DNA from: Persicaria tinctoria
Lineage: Eukaryota > Streptophyta > Magnoliopsida > Caryophyllales > Polygonaceae
DNA length: 64,000 nucleotides
Assembly: GCA_037127255.1 (NCBI GenBank)
Contig: JBANSL010000006.1
Span: 81,937,350 to 82,001,349, forward strand
Direction of reading: 5' to 3'
Shown here: in pieces, positions 44,445-55,324 of the stretch
Position numbering within the stretch: position 1 is the first letter of the stretch
Layout of the letters: each line of letters starts with the position of its first letter
Made by a program: the position numbers and the translations under genes
Notes under the pieces: generated by a model
Seen by the model: the letters and a program-made list of their open reading frames with translations, nothing else
Database searches by the model: none
Told to the model about the DNA's origin: nothing

Positions 44445-46211
44445 ATGGCGAACCGCACTCTTAAGGAGCTTTCTGCTCCTGATCTGGCACATCAGCCCCT
44501 GGCAATCCAATACCCTGCGCTAGCGGAAGGAGTCAATTTTGAGTTGAAGTCAGGGGTAGTTCATCTTCTACCAAAATTCCATGGGCTGAGTGGGGAGGAC
44601 CCCCACAAGCATCTTTCTGAATTCCATAGGGTGGTGGTTGGGATGAAACCAGCGAATGTAACGGAAGAGCAAATCAAGCTGAGAGCTTTTCCATTCACTT
44701 TGAAGGATGATGCAAATGAGTGGTTCTTCTATCTACCACCTGACTCTATCTCTACCTGGGCTGAGATGAAGAGAGTTTTCCTAGAGATGTACTTCCCTGC
44801 AACAAAGCTCAATGCTTTGAAAAGATCAATCAGCAGCATTGAGCAGTACGCGACAGAGTCTATACATGAGTATTTTGACCGCTTCAAGAAACTCTGCGCT
44901 AGCTGCCCATGCCATGGGTACTCCCTAAAGGATCCGGTCCTCTTTTTATTCAATGGGTTGACTGATATAGAGCGCAAGACGGTGAATTCTGCTTGTGGAG
45001 GAAACATGCTGAATAAGACACCTACCGCAGCTTGGGAGGTGTTTAGGGAGCTATCTGAGGGCTCTAGACAGTTCAACAAAAGCACTCGGGCTAGGGGTGT
45101 ACTCGCTGTTGATGCTCCTGTGGCTGTACTTCAGACGGATATGGCAGAGGTGAAGGAGATGATGAAACAATTGATCCTTGATAGAAATCCTCAACAATTG
45201 AAGGCATGTGGTCTTTGCAATCAATTCACCCATCCTATGGACATGTGCCCGCTCATACAGGATCCTAACATTGAATTGAATGCCATTGGGCATTTCGCTC
45301 AACAAAGGCCTATGCAAGGCAATTATGGAAATCCTGGGTATTTCAACAACAATAATTACAATAGGGGCTATCAGCAAGGCTATGGGAACTATCAACCCTC
45401 TTTCAATCAGCAAGGGGGGCAACAGGAAAGGCCTCAACAACAATATGAACCTCGACAGGGGGGTCAGCAACAATCAAATAGGGATAATGAGGGTACACTG
45501 CAGAAACTGACAGAGCGGATGACGACTCTAGAGAAGCAGCAATCAGGTCGGATGACAAATCTTGAGAATCAAATGAGTCAGCTCATTCAAATCTTAAGTG
45601 CGAGGAATGCAAACGATTCAGGTAAGCTTCCATCGCAACCGGTTGAGAATCCTAAGGAGAATGTCAGTGCAATAACGCTTAGGAGTGGCAAGGAACTGAT
45701 CGCCACAAATCAAAAGGACGATGAGGAGATAGTGGATGAGGAAGTAGACATAATCGAAGACGGAGACGGCCGAACAATACGCGGGCGCGCCAGAGGTGAC
45801 GCGGGCGCGCCAGAGGTGATGCGGCCGCGCCTGAGCCCGCCGCAGCCCCTTGCGGTGCCCGCCGCCAGAGAGGGATTTCACGCGGCGCCCGCCGCAGGTG
45901 AAACCCAGCAAGTTGCGGCGCCCGCCGCACCCTCAGCTGCGCCCGCCGCAACGGTACCCGACGCCGATTCTCCTCTTGGTGAGTTTTCTACATTACCTCT
46001 TCCCTCCTCTCCCCCTCTTGTTCCTCCTTCTTCTTCTTCTTCTACTCCTTCTTCTCCCTTACCTATGGCGGCTCCAAAGCCCATTCCGCCTTTTCCGGAA
46101 GCCTTGAAAGACACACGAAGATATGAGAACGATAGGGAAATCTTCGAGACATTCGGTAAGTGTGCGGTAAACATTCCTTTACTCAAGTTAATTAAGAGCA
46201 TTCCTAGATAA
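44445..46211 (+). CDS. gag: Athila-type Gag, C-terminally truncated by a stop and a deletion
   Basis: 588 codons starting MANRTLKELSAPDL, about 110 bases after the primer site. Residues about 55-210 are the retrotransposon gag capsid region (LKDDANEWFFYLPPDSISTW, FPATKLNALKRSI, ESIHEYFDRFKKL). A CCHC zinc knuckle of spacing CX2CX4HX4C lies at 255-268 (CGLCNQFTHPMDMC). A Q/N/G-rich linker (about 287-345) is followed by NLENQMSQLIQILSA (372-386) and the Athila ITLRSGKEL motif (409-417). Residues 442-503 are an Ala/Pro/Arg-rich insert encoded by the GC-rich repeat shared with the LTR. The end (VNIPLLKLIKSIPR) is the conserved pre-protease segment. A TAA replaces the next expected codon, and in-frame homology continues for about ten codons before the sequence changes at 46240. 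Confidence 0.9.
   Translation: MANRTLKELSAPDLAHQPLAIQYPALAEGVNFELKSGVVHLLPKFHGLSGEDPHKHLSEFHRVVVGMKPANVTEEQIKLRAFPFTLKDDANEWFFYLPPDSISTWAEMKRVFLEMYFPATKLNALKRSISSIEQYATESIHEYFDRFKKLCASCPCHGYSLKDPVLFLFNGLTDIERKTVNSACGGNMLNKTPTAAWEVFRELSEGSRQFNKSTRARGVLAVDAPVAVLQTDMAEVKEMMKQLILDRNPQQLKACGLCNQFTHPMDMCPLIQDPNIELNAIGHFAQQRPMQGNYGNPGYFNNNNYNRGYQQGYGNYQPSFNQQGGQQERPQQQYEPRQGGQQQSNRDNEGTLQKLTERMTTLEKQQSGRMTNLENQMSQLIQILSARNANDSGKLPSQPVENPKENVSAITLRSGKELIATNQKDDEEIVDEEVDIIEDGDGRTIRGRARGDAGAPEVMRPRLSPPQPLAVPAAREGFHAAPAAGETQQVAAPAAPSAAPAATVPDADSPLGEFSTLPLPSSPPLVPPSSSSSTPSSPLPMAAPKPIPPFPEALKDTRRYENDREIFETFGKCAVNIPLLKLIKSIPR
45780..45955 (+). repeat. GC-rich repeat inside gag of C
   Basis: Copies of GCGGGCGCGCCAGAGGTGAC and GCGCCCGCCGCA units that encode the Ala/Pro/Arg-rich insert. 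The composition is sharply different from the rest of the gene and matches the LTR repeat. Confidence 0.9.
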
Positions 46212-46239
46212 GCTAAATTTTTGAAGGAATTGTTCACAT

Positions 46240-46720
46240 CGCCATCCGCCTTCGACTGCCGGAAACAACCTCGTCCCCGTCGTCGTCGTCTTCGATCTAC
46301 CAATCGCGTGTCCTGGTGCCGTTCGAAACCGCCACCCTCGCACCGTCGAAATCGCCATCGATTCGCCCAGACTTGCACCTCCGGCTCCGGCTTCATCGTC
46401 CGCCTTCGCCGCACCTCTCAACTAACCCTAATTTTCACCATAGGCTTGAGCGTTTTGTTGGGAGCCGCCCGCCCACCTTGGATCTCTCCTTTAGGGTTGA
46501 GCGTTTTGCTGGGAGTGGGAGTACGGTCGATGGTTTTAATGAAGATGAGGGGTTGTTGATTACACGCGCGACTCATGAGAAGGGAAATCCCTTTTTTGAT
46601 TTTTTAATTAAAATAATAAATTATCTAGGAATAATCACAACCCTCCATTTTTCTTCAATTAAAGGCCCTGATTTGTCCTCATGATACACAATAAGGGCTG
46701 TTCTGATATGATATATCCCA
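46240..46720. mobile_element. Right part of inverted-repeat element X
   Basis: Its last 80 bases are the inverted partner of 42678-42760. The inner part (46240-46560) is GC-rich, and on the minus strand it reads like a plant first exon (short frames starting MKPEPEVQVW), but I recognise no family. A TA run (46718-46736) follows. Confidence 0.4.
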
Positions 46721-47913
46721 TATATATATATATATAAAAGTGTATAACATGTACACTTGTGGGTTCAGGACCAATCCAGCCCAATTGAGGGATCTCGCAA
46801 CAGCAGCCCAAATCTGCACACAGGGGAGGAGAGAAGTAAATCAGATTTTCTTTACAAATTCTATCTTTAACCGAGTGATAGCTAACAATCTTTAGCCAAA
46901 TATTTCAACCTCAAGTCTCTATCTTTAGGGATCCGAATTAAGTCAACATGTAGAGAACGCCTCAGACTTCTATTCCATTTAACCCGCTGATCAGATCTTC
47001 TTCGCATTCATTCTCTACAAACCTACAAACAGCCACCGAAGAGCACAGAACACCAACTACCTCCGATCACTCTCGACCGCGATTCCGGCAACACCAGGGC
47101 TGAAGGCCGCCACCACCGGTCTCCTCCAACACCCAGACGACCACCGTGCAAGCCCCGACGCAGTAGCTCACCGGAAAGACGTCCAAATCGACGTCGGAAG
47201 TTTCTGTAGATTGTGATCGAAAAGCCAACTTTCGGGCTTCGCCACCACCAGCAACGTGGTCCTAAGTCAGCGACGCCGACTGCATCAGAACGTTTGCAAC
47301 ACCGTATGTTGAACCCATCTGTTCTTTTCTTCATACCTTCTTCGAGGAGATCGCACCACAACCTCGAACTTGACTGGTGATCAGTGTTTCTATTGTGCAG
47401 AAAAACGTGGTTTATGTTTGTTTTTCTTTCTTTCCTTCAATCCAAGGGCTGTTATCTGACCAAAATCATTCCTTTCGAAACTTGGACGTTTTCGAGTCCC
47501 GTTTGGGTAAGATCCGCTCTATTCATCGCTAATTGTCGAGTTTCGAATAAGTATGCGATGTTTAATCTAACCTACATACTGTTTTGGAACAGTTTACAAC
47601 CTGTTTAGCCCCTGAGATTTTGTGGGTACAGAATCGAGTTGGCTTTTGGGAAAAGCAAGGGCTATCTTCCCCTTGGTCTGGACGGGAGCCTCTTTTGTGC
47701 CCCTTCACGTAATTACAAACAATGGAAATAAAGTAGTGGAATAGAATAAAAATCGAATGAAATTATCCGTTTACGCAGAGTCTAAGGCAAAGAGCTTATC
47801 CGTTTATGGAGAGTCTAATGCGATGTTCTAGGTGTGGATATTGCGATTCGAATATGAGCCTTGTGGACCCGAATCGCTTGGCTTTGGTAGACCAAGGCAA
47901 GCCATGCTACAGT
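46721..47913. other. No gene recognised
   Basis: Contains a GC-richer block (47020-47340) resembling a leader exon and a possible splice acceptor near 47399, but no frame longer than 112 codons and no family match. It ends at the CACTA terminus. Confidence 0.35.
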
Positions 47914-48480
47914 CACTACTAGAAAACACTCTTATACTTTCGAAACTAACCTTCAACATAGCCTCGACATTAGCCTCGAAAACATGTTACTCTCGAAAAT
48001 ACCATCGAATTCAACCTCAAGACAAATTTCGAGGCGTAGAGGCGGGAGGTTAAATGTGGCCTCGAATATTAACCTCGAATTTATTTTTTCGAGAGTAAGA
48101 TAGCCTCCAAATAATTTCGAGGGTAATTTCGAGATCAATAGTATCGAACTATTTCGAAACTAAATTTAGTGCTATTTAACCTTAAAATTGCCTTCAAATG
48201 AAAGTGGTAGGTATTTTCGAGGGTACAAACTTCGAGGCTAAATAGTATCGATTCATAGCCTCAAAATAATTGAAGTGCAAATGCGAGAGTAAAATAACCT
48301 CCAATTTAACTATGAAAATAACCTCCAAAATATTTGAAGGCTATCATACCCTCGAAAAAGTATTCTCAGGTTAATATTCGAGGCCACATTTAACCTCCCT
48401 CCTCTACGCCTCAAAATGTGTTTTGGGGTTACATTCGAGGGTATTTTCGAGGGTACTATGTTTTCGATGGCATTTTATCA
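47914..48480. repeat. CACTA subterminal repeat array with a large inverted repeat
   Basis: TCGAGG-type words occur in both orientations. The block around 48028-48075 (GGCGTAGAGGCGGGAGG and then TTAAATGTGGCCTCGAATAT) is matched in reverse complement around 48368-48412, so the array contains a long hairpin-forming inverted repeat. Confidence 0.8.
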
Positions 48481-48831
48481 ACTCATTTTATAGTCAATTT
48501 AGTGGTTAAATTTTGTAGCCAAACTTGAAGTTAAATTCATTAGCATCAAATTCTTTTTTATTCTTCAATTTATGCATACATAAAACATAGATTTTACTTT
48601 ACATAACACAATAAATAAATACAAACACCAAATGTTTGAGAAACACAAATTTTATAATTAAATCATGCACAAAATACTAGTTCAACCATAACCATAAACA
48701 TAAACATATCCTCATACCACTAAAGGTACTAAACCTCCTAAGTTATTCCCACCAAAGCATCTAAACAAGTCCAAAATATTTGCACACCAAAGTTTTTACA
48801 CTATATCCAACACACCCATGCTACCTACAAT

Positions 48832-48985
48832 TTAAGGGTTAGAGTTTGCAAGACCGGAAGGAGACGACGAAGCTTGACCTACTTGAAGGAGACAAATAAT
48901 GGTGGACTGGAACAATTGTTGGTTCTTTACAAGTTCAACAACGGTACTTTGTAGCTCTTGTATCTCATCTCACTATCCTTTTCCG
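48832..48985 (-). pseudogene. TNP1-like C-terminal exon of the CACTA element
   Basis: The minus-strand reading DEIQELQSTVVELVKNQQLF continues through a short Ser/Gly-rich tail to NSNP and a TAA stop at 48832. The helical, Gln-rich end resembles the coiled-coil C-terminus of plant CACTA second-gene proteins (transposase_24 type). In-frame stops (TAG, TGA) lie immediately upstream, so either the exon starts at an acceptor there or the copy is broken. Confidence 0.4.
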
Positions 48986-49018
48986 CAAGGCAGCATAATG
49001 TTCCTACAATATCCACGC

Positions 49019-50969
49019 CTAGATAAAAAAAATCGCATTAGACTCTCATCTTCGAAAGCATACACAAGTACAGGAGCATACATACAAAAACAAACTTAAA
49101 TTCACACCAGATTAAACTGAGATGAAGAAAAAAAACACAACAAATAAAATAAGTAACACAACTACAGTTGAAATACATGAGTACAGGAGCACAATTAGGC
49201 ACAATTACAGCTAAAATTACAGCTAAATCCTAACTAAAATTTAATCCTAACTAATTTAGATAATGTATTTAAAAGGAACAAATGAATCTTAACTAAAATT
49301 CAGATTAAGCAAACATGAAGAAAAAACACACCATATAAAGTTAGTAACACAATTATAGATAAAATACAGCTGAAATACATGAGTATAGAAGCACAATTAC
49401 ACAAACAGTTAGACAATCATAATACTGCTTAGCTAGATAGTTCAAGGAAACCAATAGAATAGTTCTCAAAGTTGAAATCAACCAAAAACCAAATACAAAG
49501 AGAAGAGGAAAAGATTGGAGAGAACCTTACAAAGCTGAAATAATTGTTTGAGTGGAAAAAAAGTTAGTACAAGGAATAAAATGTTACTACTACGAATTAA
49601 TCTATAGAAGAAAGAAATAAATAAAACAACTACCAAATCAAAAAGAAAGAAGGAAATAAAACAACTCCCAAATAGCTCCCATTAATTAGACTAAAGAAGA
49701 AAGAAAGAAATGCAATAGCTCCCAAATCAAAAAGAAAGAAATAAAAACAGCTCCTAAACAAATCTTTACTTGGACTCCATATCCAAAAATTCAAAACAAA
49801 AATACAAACCTTAACAAATAAAACACAAGGCCGTATTCAGGCTACGAACAACTAGTGGATTGGGCAACAAACACCTTCCATTTAAACAATTCCTGTCTAC
49901 AAGCCAAGTTCAACAAAGCTCAAGATCATCTATCTTTTACTTATTAATTAGCCAGTAACTATCCCCAAACAAGAAAAATCACACGAAACCAAACACTAAA
50001 TCTACCATTCAAGCCATTGAAGGGACAAAAATAAAACAACTCCCAATAGCAAGAATCCACATCATAATTCCAACAAAGATAACTTAAGCTTAAATTTTTA
50101 GGACATCCTTTGAAAAGGCTAAATCTACCATTCAAGCCATTTAAATCTACCATTCAAGGGATAGATAAAAAAAATAGTTGAGCATTGTTGCTCCGTATCA
50201 TAATTCCAACAAAGATAACTTAAGCTTCAATTTTTAGGAGTTCCCTTCAATGAGCTAAAAGATGCATAATTTTAAGAAGCACCTTTGAGAGAACTAAAAG
50301 ACGAAGGGGGTGATTAATTTCTTTGATGCATATGTTTACCTTTGGTAGATAGAGGAATATTAGAATATGTCCTCAATGTATCCTTCTTTTTTTTTTTCTA
50401 ATTTCTGAATTTATTATTTTATTTTACTAGAAGTCAGTGATCGACTTCTTATGTTACTCTTAGTTATTTACACGATTTACTTGGTTTGTCACTCCTCTTA
50501 AGCAATTGCTATAGTTGTGTATCAAAATTAAGAAACAAAAAGAGAAATAGATACCCAAAAATTGAAATAGGATAGTTCATTTTTTTGGCATTTGTTTATT
50601 TGCATTTAAACAAATCACCTTCCAACAGAAGGACACAACACAAGCCAAAATAATTCCTTTACCTTCCAACAGTAAATCAAAGCAGAAATTAAAACTGAAA
50701 ATAAATTAGAACATACAATCAAAATAAATAAAAAAACCTTGTTTGAGGGTAATGGAAATCCGGTTGGGAGAAGTTCTCAAAGCTCTAATTTGCCTTCCAA
50801 CCATAAACCTTGTTTCCATGGCTACGAGTGACAACAACGCCGTGAACTGCGGGGAGATAGGAGATGAAGGAAGGATGTAAACAATACAACAGAAGCCAAA
50901 AAAAATAAAATTTAACATGTGCATCAACATAACTGCAACCAGAGAAGAATATGAGAAGGAGATGAGATT
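49019..50969. other. CACTA interior, AT-rich, no clear exons
   Basis: Purine-rich, low-complexity DNA with repeated AAAGAAAGAAATAAA-like words (49560-49750) and a duplicated CATTCAAGCC-containing segment (about 50009 and 50132). No frame above 66 codons deserves a call. Confidence 0.4.
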
Positions 50970-51310
50970 GCGTACCATAGTGGAAGGAGAGGGATCTCGG
51001 ATTCATTGTAGGGGCTAAATCTCTGAAAAGGAGATCGGGATCTCGTCTTCAAGAGCCATTCGAGAACAGGGAGACGTTGAGAGGGAGAAGCTCGGGGCTG
51101 TAGAGGCGAGAGGGAGCAGCTTCTGTAGGGGCGAGAGGGAGGAGCAATTGTAGAGGTTGTAGAGACGAGAGGGAGAGGATGTAGAAGGTTGTAGAGGCGA
51201 GAGGCTAAGAGCAGCAGCTGAGAGGGAGAAGCGGCTGAGTGATTTAGGGTTACAAAAAGCGAGCAGATGCCTTTTATTCCATCACCTAAATTATCATAAA
51301 TTGGGGGCAC
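50970..51310 (-). other. GC-rich leader or first exon of the CACTA second gene
   Basis: On the minus strand it is built of imperfect CCCTCTCGCCTCTACA repeats and ends near CACTATGGTACGCAATC at 50980-50970, which could be an exon end and splice donor. The 128-codon frame covering it is Ser/Leu/Pro-rich because of the repeat. Position between the two presumed transposase genes supports a leader role. Confidence 0.35.
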
Positions 51311-51578
51311 TTTGCCGCTTAAGTAAAAAAATCAAAATTTTACATTTCCTCCTAAATTTTAATAACCGGGAAAATATAAATTTAACTCTTAGTTTAAATT
51401 TATAGAAATAAATTGAACTTTTAGTGTAAATTTATTGAAATAAATTTCGACCAAAAATTTATAGAAATAAATTTTGACCAAAATCTTTTTCAAAATAAAT
51501 AATCTAGGTATACTATTTTTCATTTCTAAAAGTGAAAATATATGTAAATTAATAATACCTTAACAAAATTAACTTACT

Positions 51579-51715
51579 TTAATCGAATGTATCATCATCA
51601 TTATCAAATCCGTGAATGTCATCCACATACTCTACTTCTGTATCAGACTCGGTAGGAAAATCTTCTTCTTCATTCTCATTTTCAAGCTCAAAATTATCAT
51701 TCTCATTAAATACCC
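51579..51715 (-). pseudogene. Acidic C-terminus, probably of the CACTA transposase
   Basis: The minus-strand frame ends ...DFPTESDTEVEYVDDIHGF then DNDDDTFD and a TAA stop at 51579, preceded by a Glu/Asn run. Acidic tails of this kind close many plant CACTA transposases (TNP2 type). The catalytic part would lie to the right but is absent. Confidence 0.4.
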
Positions 51716-51795
51716 CAAATTATTTTTTGGTATTTATATTTTAAGTTAAGTAAATGAATATATAGATACAATTTTGAAATAAAATAATTTAAAAG

Positions 51796-51796
<1 letters not shown>

Positions 51797-51837
<41 letters not shown>
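51797..51837. repeat. ATT trinucleotide microsatellite
   Basis: About 13 ATT units between the CACTA remnant and the LINE relic. Confidence 0.95.
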
Positions 51838-51840
<3 letters not shown>

Positions 51841-51848
51841 CTTATTAT

Positions 51849-52790
51849 TTGATTCTTATTAGTTATTATTCAAAACATAAATTTTGGTTTGACTTTATTA
51901 TTTTAAGAGTGGAACCAAATACAATTCAAAATATGTTGAACAATTTCTCGAATATATCGGGATTAACGATAAATTACAATAAAAGTTCAGTTCAATTCTC
52001 AGCAAATGTGAATCCTAATCTTGCTAAAGATATATATCAACATATGAAAATTCCTATATCTAAAACAATAGAAAAGTATTAATGAATTCCATTAGTAAAT
52101 GGAAGAATAAAGAACTGTTTTTTTTAAGAGGCCATGAAAAAACAATTATCAAAATGGAAAGCTTCATCTCTCTCTCTCGTAGGCGGGTAGAGTGGTTCTT
52201 ATCCAAGCTGATTTGAGCTCCAAAACAAACTTTGATGCAAAATTTTCTTCTTTCAAAAGGCATTCTACATCAAATGGACCAAATTAATAAAAACTTCATC
52301 TGGAATAAGCTAAAATCTAAAAAATACACTCCCCTTGTGAGCTGGGATAAGATCTGTCAACCTAAACAATACGACAAACTAGGTATAAGGAATCAAAAGA
52401 CCTTAATGTGAGTTTTCAATTAAAACTTTTATGGAAAATACACTCTGACCAAAATAATATATGGGTTAAAATCATCAAGGAAAAATATTTTACAAAATGA
52501 AAGTATTAACCAAAAATCTAATCTAAACACTTCTTGACAATTTGAGAGACTCCTTTTGCTAAGGGAAAAATTTAATAAGGGACTTATTTGGATCATAGGT
52601 AATGGTAACTCGATAAATATTTGGAATGATCCTTGGCTCGATAATCATAAGCTAGATGAATATATGAATGACCCGAACCCTAATATGAAAGTTAGTCAAT
52701 TGCTAGATGCTCAAAAGCAGTGGAACCTAACATTACTCCGCTATTTCCGGCCAATATAGTTAGAAAAATTACTGAAATCCGCTATTTCAG
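51849..52790 (+). pseudogene. LINE (L1-type) reverse transcriptase relic, 3' half
   Basis: Translations in shifting frames give, in order, ISGLTINYNKSSVQFSANVN, HQMDQINKNFIWNKLKS, PLVSWDKICQPKQYDKLGIR, SFQLKLLWKIHSDQNNIWVK, and [20 protein letters not shown]. These are the post-catalytic reverse transcriptase segments and the connector before the zinc-binding region of plant L1-type LINE ORF2. The catalytic YADD part and endonuclease are missing at the 5' side. At least three frame changes break it. No poly(A) tail or target duplication was seen. Homology fades near 52790, just before the chromovirus. Confidence 0.85.
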
Positions 52791-52920
52791 TGGCATGATA
52801 GTATATAATGCAATTGGCTATATATCATGGCATTATGAGTGATTGTGATCATGTTAAACCATTGGTATGCTATACGATTAAACGGAGAATTAATGGCATT
52901 GATTTTTGGACGTATAGATC
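52791..52920 (+). other. Junction between LINE relic and chromovirus G
   Basis: No LTR is recognisable immediately upstream of the G gag start. A TTGGTATGCTATACG word near 52861 is at best a decayed tRNA-Met primer site. The 5' LTR of G seems to be missing or highly diverged. Confidence 0.3.
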
Positions 52921-53190
52921 ATGAGCACTCGAGCTGTTCGTCGCCGCCCTGGGACACCGTCAGAGAGGACTGTGAGCCAAAGGAATGTAGACCAGGTGGA
53001 TGAGGATTCTGTTCCACCAAGCGGTGATGAGACTAGGGAACAATCACTAGCTGATCGTGCTGCTTCAGCACAACTGAGGGTCGAGAATCGTGCTGCAGTT
53101 GCTTGCCGAATGGCCGCTAGACAGGAGAGAGGCTCAAGGAGGGCCCAACGTAAGCACAACAAACGTGAGCACAGCCAACGAGAGCCTAGC
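52921..53190 (+). pseudogene. gag: Chromovirus G gag, N-terminal part (split by insertion)
   Basis: Starts MSTRAVRRRPGTPSERTVSQ and stays open to 53190, where the LTR of D begins. The charged, Arg/Gln-rich N-terminus is usual for Del-type gag. One copy of the CTAGC target duplication (53186-53190) forms its last codons (PS). Removing the insert and one duplication copy (8892 bases, a multiple of three) leaves the frame unchanged, so D is the break at this place. Confidence 0.8.
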
Positions 53191-55240
53191 TGTTGTGAGC
53201 CTAATTTGCCATGTTTTACACTTACTTTTATATCGATTTCTGCATACATTGCATGCATTTGATTTAGAATAATACAGAATCTGTGTAGTTTACACTTATT
53301 TGCAAAATATGGAGGTCTACACAAGTTTTGGTTATATTTCGCAGAAATCGGACGCACTTTGGAGCTTAAAGGAAACTCATGAAGAAGCTAAGAATAGTGC
53401 AGCTGGGGAAAAGGCCATTTTTCACCATTCTTCGTTCTGAATCAAGCTTTGATGTCTTCGTGAGAGTTGTAGCCCTCGGAAAGAGCTTTCCAACGCATGG
53501 TCATATGTTTCAATCCGACGAACGAGGACTCGGGACAGTGCGTTTTAAGAACAGAGCAGAAAGCTGAGAGATTTACTCGATCTCGACTAACTCTTCTTCG
53601 AGATTGACCAAAAATGTCATGGTCGAGGAGGAGCTGATCGAGAAGCCGAAAACGGAGAAGCCGAAAACGGAGAAGCCGAGCACCACCTCTACTCGATCTC
53701 GAGGAGGCTTAGTCCAGATCGAGGAGCCAGGAGACAAGATCCGAGCCTTGTCGAGCAGAGCTACCCGACCAAGCCAGTCAGCCCCAGTCGACGACCACCG
53801 TACTCGATCTCGAGGAGCCCTAGTCGAGATCGAGGAGAGCCGTGTCCGAAACCGCGTTACGCTGTTTGACTATCCTACTCGGTTTGAGAATCCTTGGGGC
53901 CGAAGGAAGCCAAGTCTATCCGAAATCCATCAAGTTCTATCTATGGAAGACAAGATCTATCAACATGAGAAGACTTACCTATTTAGATTTAATTTCCCAT
54001 CTTTAGATTTAATTTCTTTATGGCATTTATTTATCTTTTAAGCTTTTTAGATATAGATAGAGATATTCTATCCTTGAATAGCAAGGAATAGAAGGCTATA
54101 AATAAAGCCCTAGGGCCTGGTTTTTCATCAATTCAATTTCAGTCAGAGGTAAGTAGTTCCACAGAGAAGTTTTAGGAGTTCAAAGGTTTTAGGGTTTTGG
54201 CATTCTGCGAAAGTTGATTGCCGGGATTGTAAAGGCTTTGAATATAGTTTAATGCAAGTTTCTTTTTATACATCAATGTCTGCGATTGCGATGAGGCGTG
54301 AGTAGTCCACCCACTTCTGGGGCTGGGGTGAGCCCGACGGTGGCCATGTGAGGTGATGCGGTAAAGGTCAGATCTTGTTATGCAATTCGTCTTCTATCCC
54401 TATAAGCATGATTCTTTTGCGAGAGTTGAAGGTGATCCTTGTTTGTGTTATTGAAACGAAAGTGATCTTAATGCAACTTGGATTAATTATGTGAAAAGGG
54501 TTAGTAACAATTAGGGTTTATGTGAAAGCCTGTATATTCCTATTTGTTGATAACGAAAGTTATTTTGATGGAAAGCATGATCTTTTATGCCTTTATGTGT
54601 TACTTTGCATGGTTATCGTTGTGGTGTTGATACCCTGACGTTGGAAGTTCTTTATTATATTGAGTTTATTTCTGTCGAAATTCTGAAATCTGTGTTCGAA
54701 TCTGGAATTTATATTTTCTGTGTTTTAGTCGAGACAGAGGAGAAGCTTGTCGAGATCGAGTAGACCTAAGTCGATCTCGAGTTGGCTTTTATCTACGTCG
54801 AGTTGAGTTTCTGTTTCTGTTTTCGATTTTGCAATTTCTGTTTTTACTATTTCTAGTCGATTTCGAGTAGCATCTTGTCGAGATCGAGTACTGGGTTGTC
54901 TGAGTCGAGTTTCTGTCGTCGATTCTCAGTTACTGTCTTTTGCTACTGGTAGTCGATCTCGAGTTGAACCTAGTCGAGATCGAGTTAGCTTATGTCTTTA
55001 CTTTATTTCTTGCTTTTGTTTGCTATTTCTGTCTTTCTTTCTTTGTTCCTTTGTTTCTGTCTTCTGTTTGCTTTTTTCTGTGAAATTTACAGCTGCCTAG
55101 GATCCGCTGACACGCTTCCTCGTGGATTCGATCCTGACTTTCTCTTACTGCATTGGAGGAGTCTTGTAATTATTTGCGTGGGCCTAAATCTGGTTTGATT
55201 TATTTTGTTATATTTCATACTCGATTTCCTCCTCACAACA
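53191..55240 (+). repeat. Element D 5' LTR
   Basis: 2050 bp. It includes three tandem GAAAACGGAGAAGCC units (53648-53680), many CTCGATCTCGA or TCGAGATCGAG words (53690-53850 and 54725-54990), and TATAAA in GGCTATAAATAAAGCCC near 54093. The 145-codon frame at 53604-54041 reads through these repeats and is not called a gene. Confidence 0.95.
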
Positions 55241-55243
55241 AAT

Positions 55244-55262
55244 TGGCGCCGTTTGCCGGTGA
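55244..55262 (+). other. Primer-binding site of D (diverged tRNA-Asp type)
   Basis: TGGCGCCGTTTGCCGGTGA, three bases after the LTR. It differs from the B and C sites by an extra T and one substitution. Confidence 0.75.
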
Positions 55263-55324
55263 AGCTATCATTCGCGCCTTAGGTAGTCAGTTCTCACTTT
55301 TTCTTTGAGTTACTTTACAGGTGT

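Larger units (their letters stand above)
42987..46240 (+). mobile_element. Element C: Athila-type retrotransposon, 3' truncated
   Basis: A 1327-bp LTR, a tRNA-Asp primer site and a nearly complete gag frame are present. Homology then stops near 46240, in the part of gag just before protease, so protease, polymerase, integrase and the 3' LTR are lost. The LTR start (TGATAATGCAT) and layout resemble element B, which appears to be a shortened relative. C inserted into element X, whose right terminus follows the truncation. Confidence 0.85.
47914..51720 (-). mobile_element. CACTA (En/Spm-type) element, minus orientation, right side truncated
   Basis: The left terminus is CACTACTAGAAAA at 47914. 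Behind it lies a dense array of TCGAGG and CCTCGAA words to about 48480. On the minus strand the order is an acidic transposase-like C-terminus (stop at 51579), a GC-rich leader or first exon (51310-50970), and a TNP1-like C-terminal exon (stop at 48832). That is the gene order expected for a two-gene CACTA element read right to left. No terminus ending TAGTG was found to the right, where a microsatellite and a LINE relic follow. Confidence 0.65.

Noticed and set aside
45618..46414. Several minus-strand frames of 77-178 codons across the gag of C
   Set aside because: Shadows of the plus-strand gag gene and its GC-rich repeat.
52861..52876. TGGTATGCTATACG considered as the primer-binding site of G
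   Set aside because: Matches tRNA-Met complement for only about seven bases and no LTR precedes it.
52921..53357. 155-codon minus-strand frame at 52890-53357
   Set aside because: Opposite strand of the chromovirus gag start and of the D LTR, and crosses an insertion boundary.
53604..54041. 145-codon charged frame in the 5' LTR of D
   Set aside because: Built from GAGAAGCCGAAAACG and CTCGATCTCGA repeats, and disrupted in the 3' LTR.
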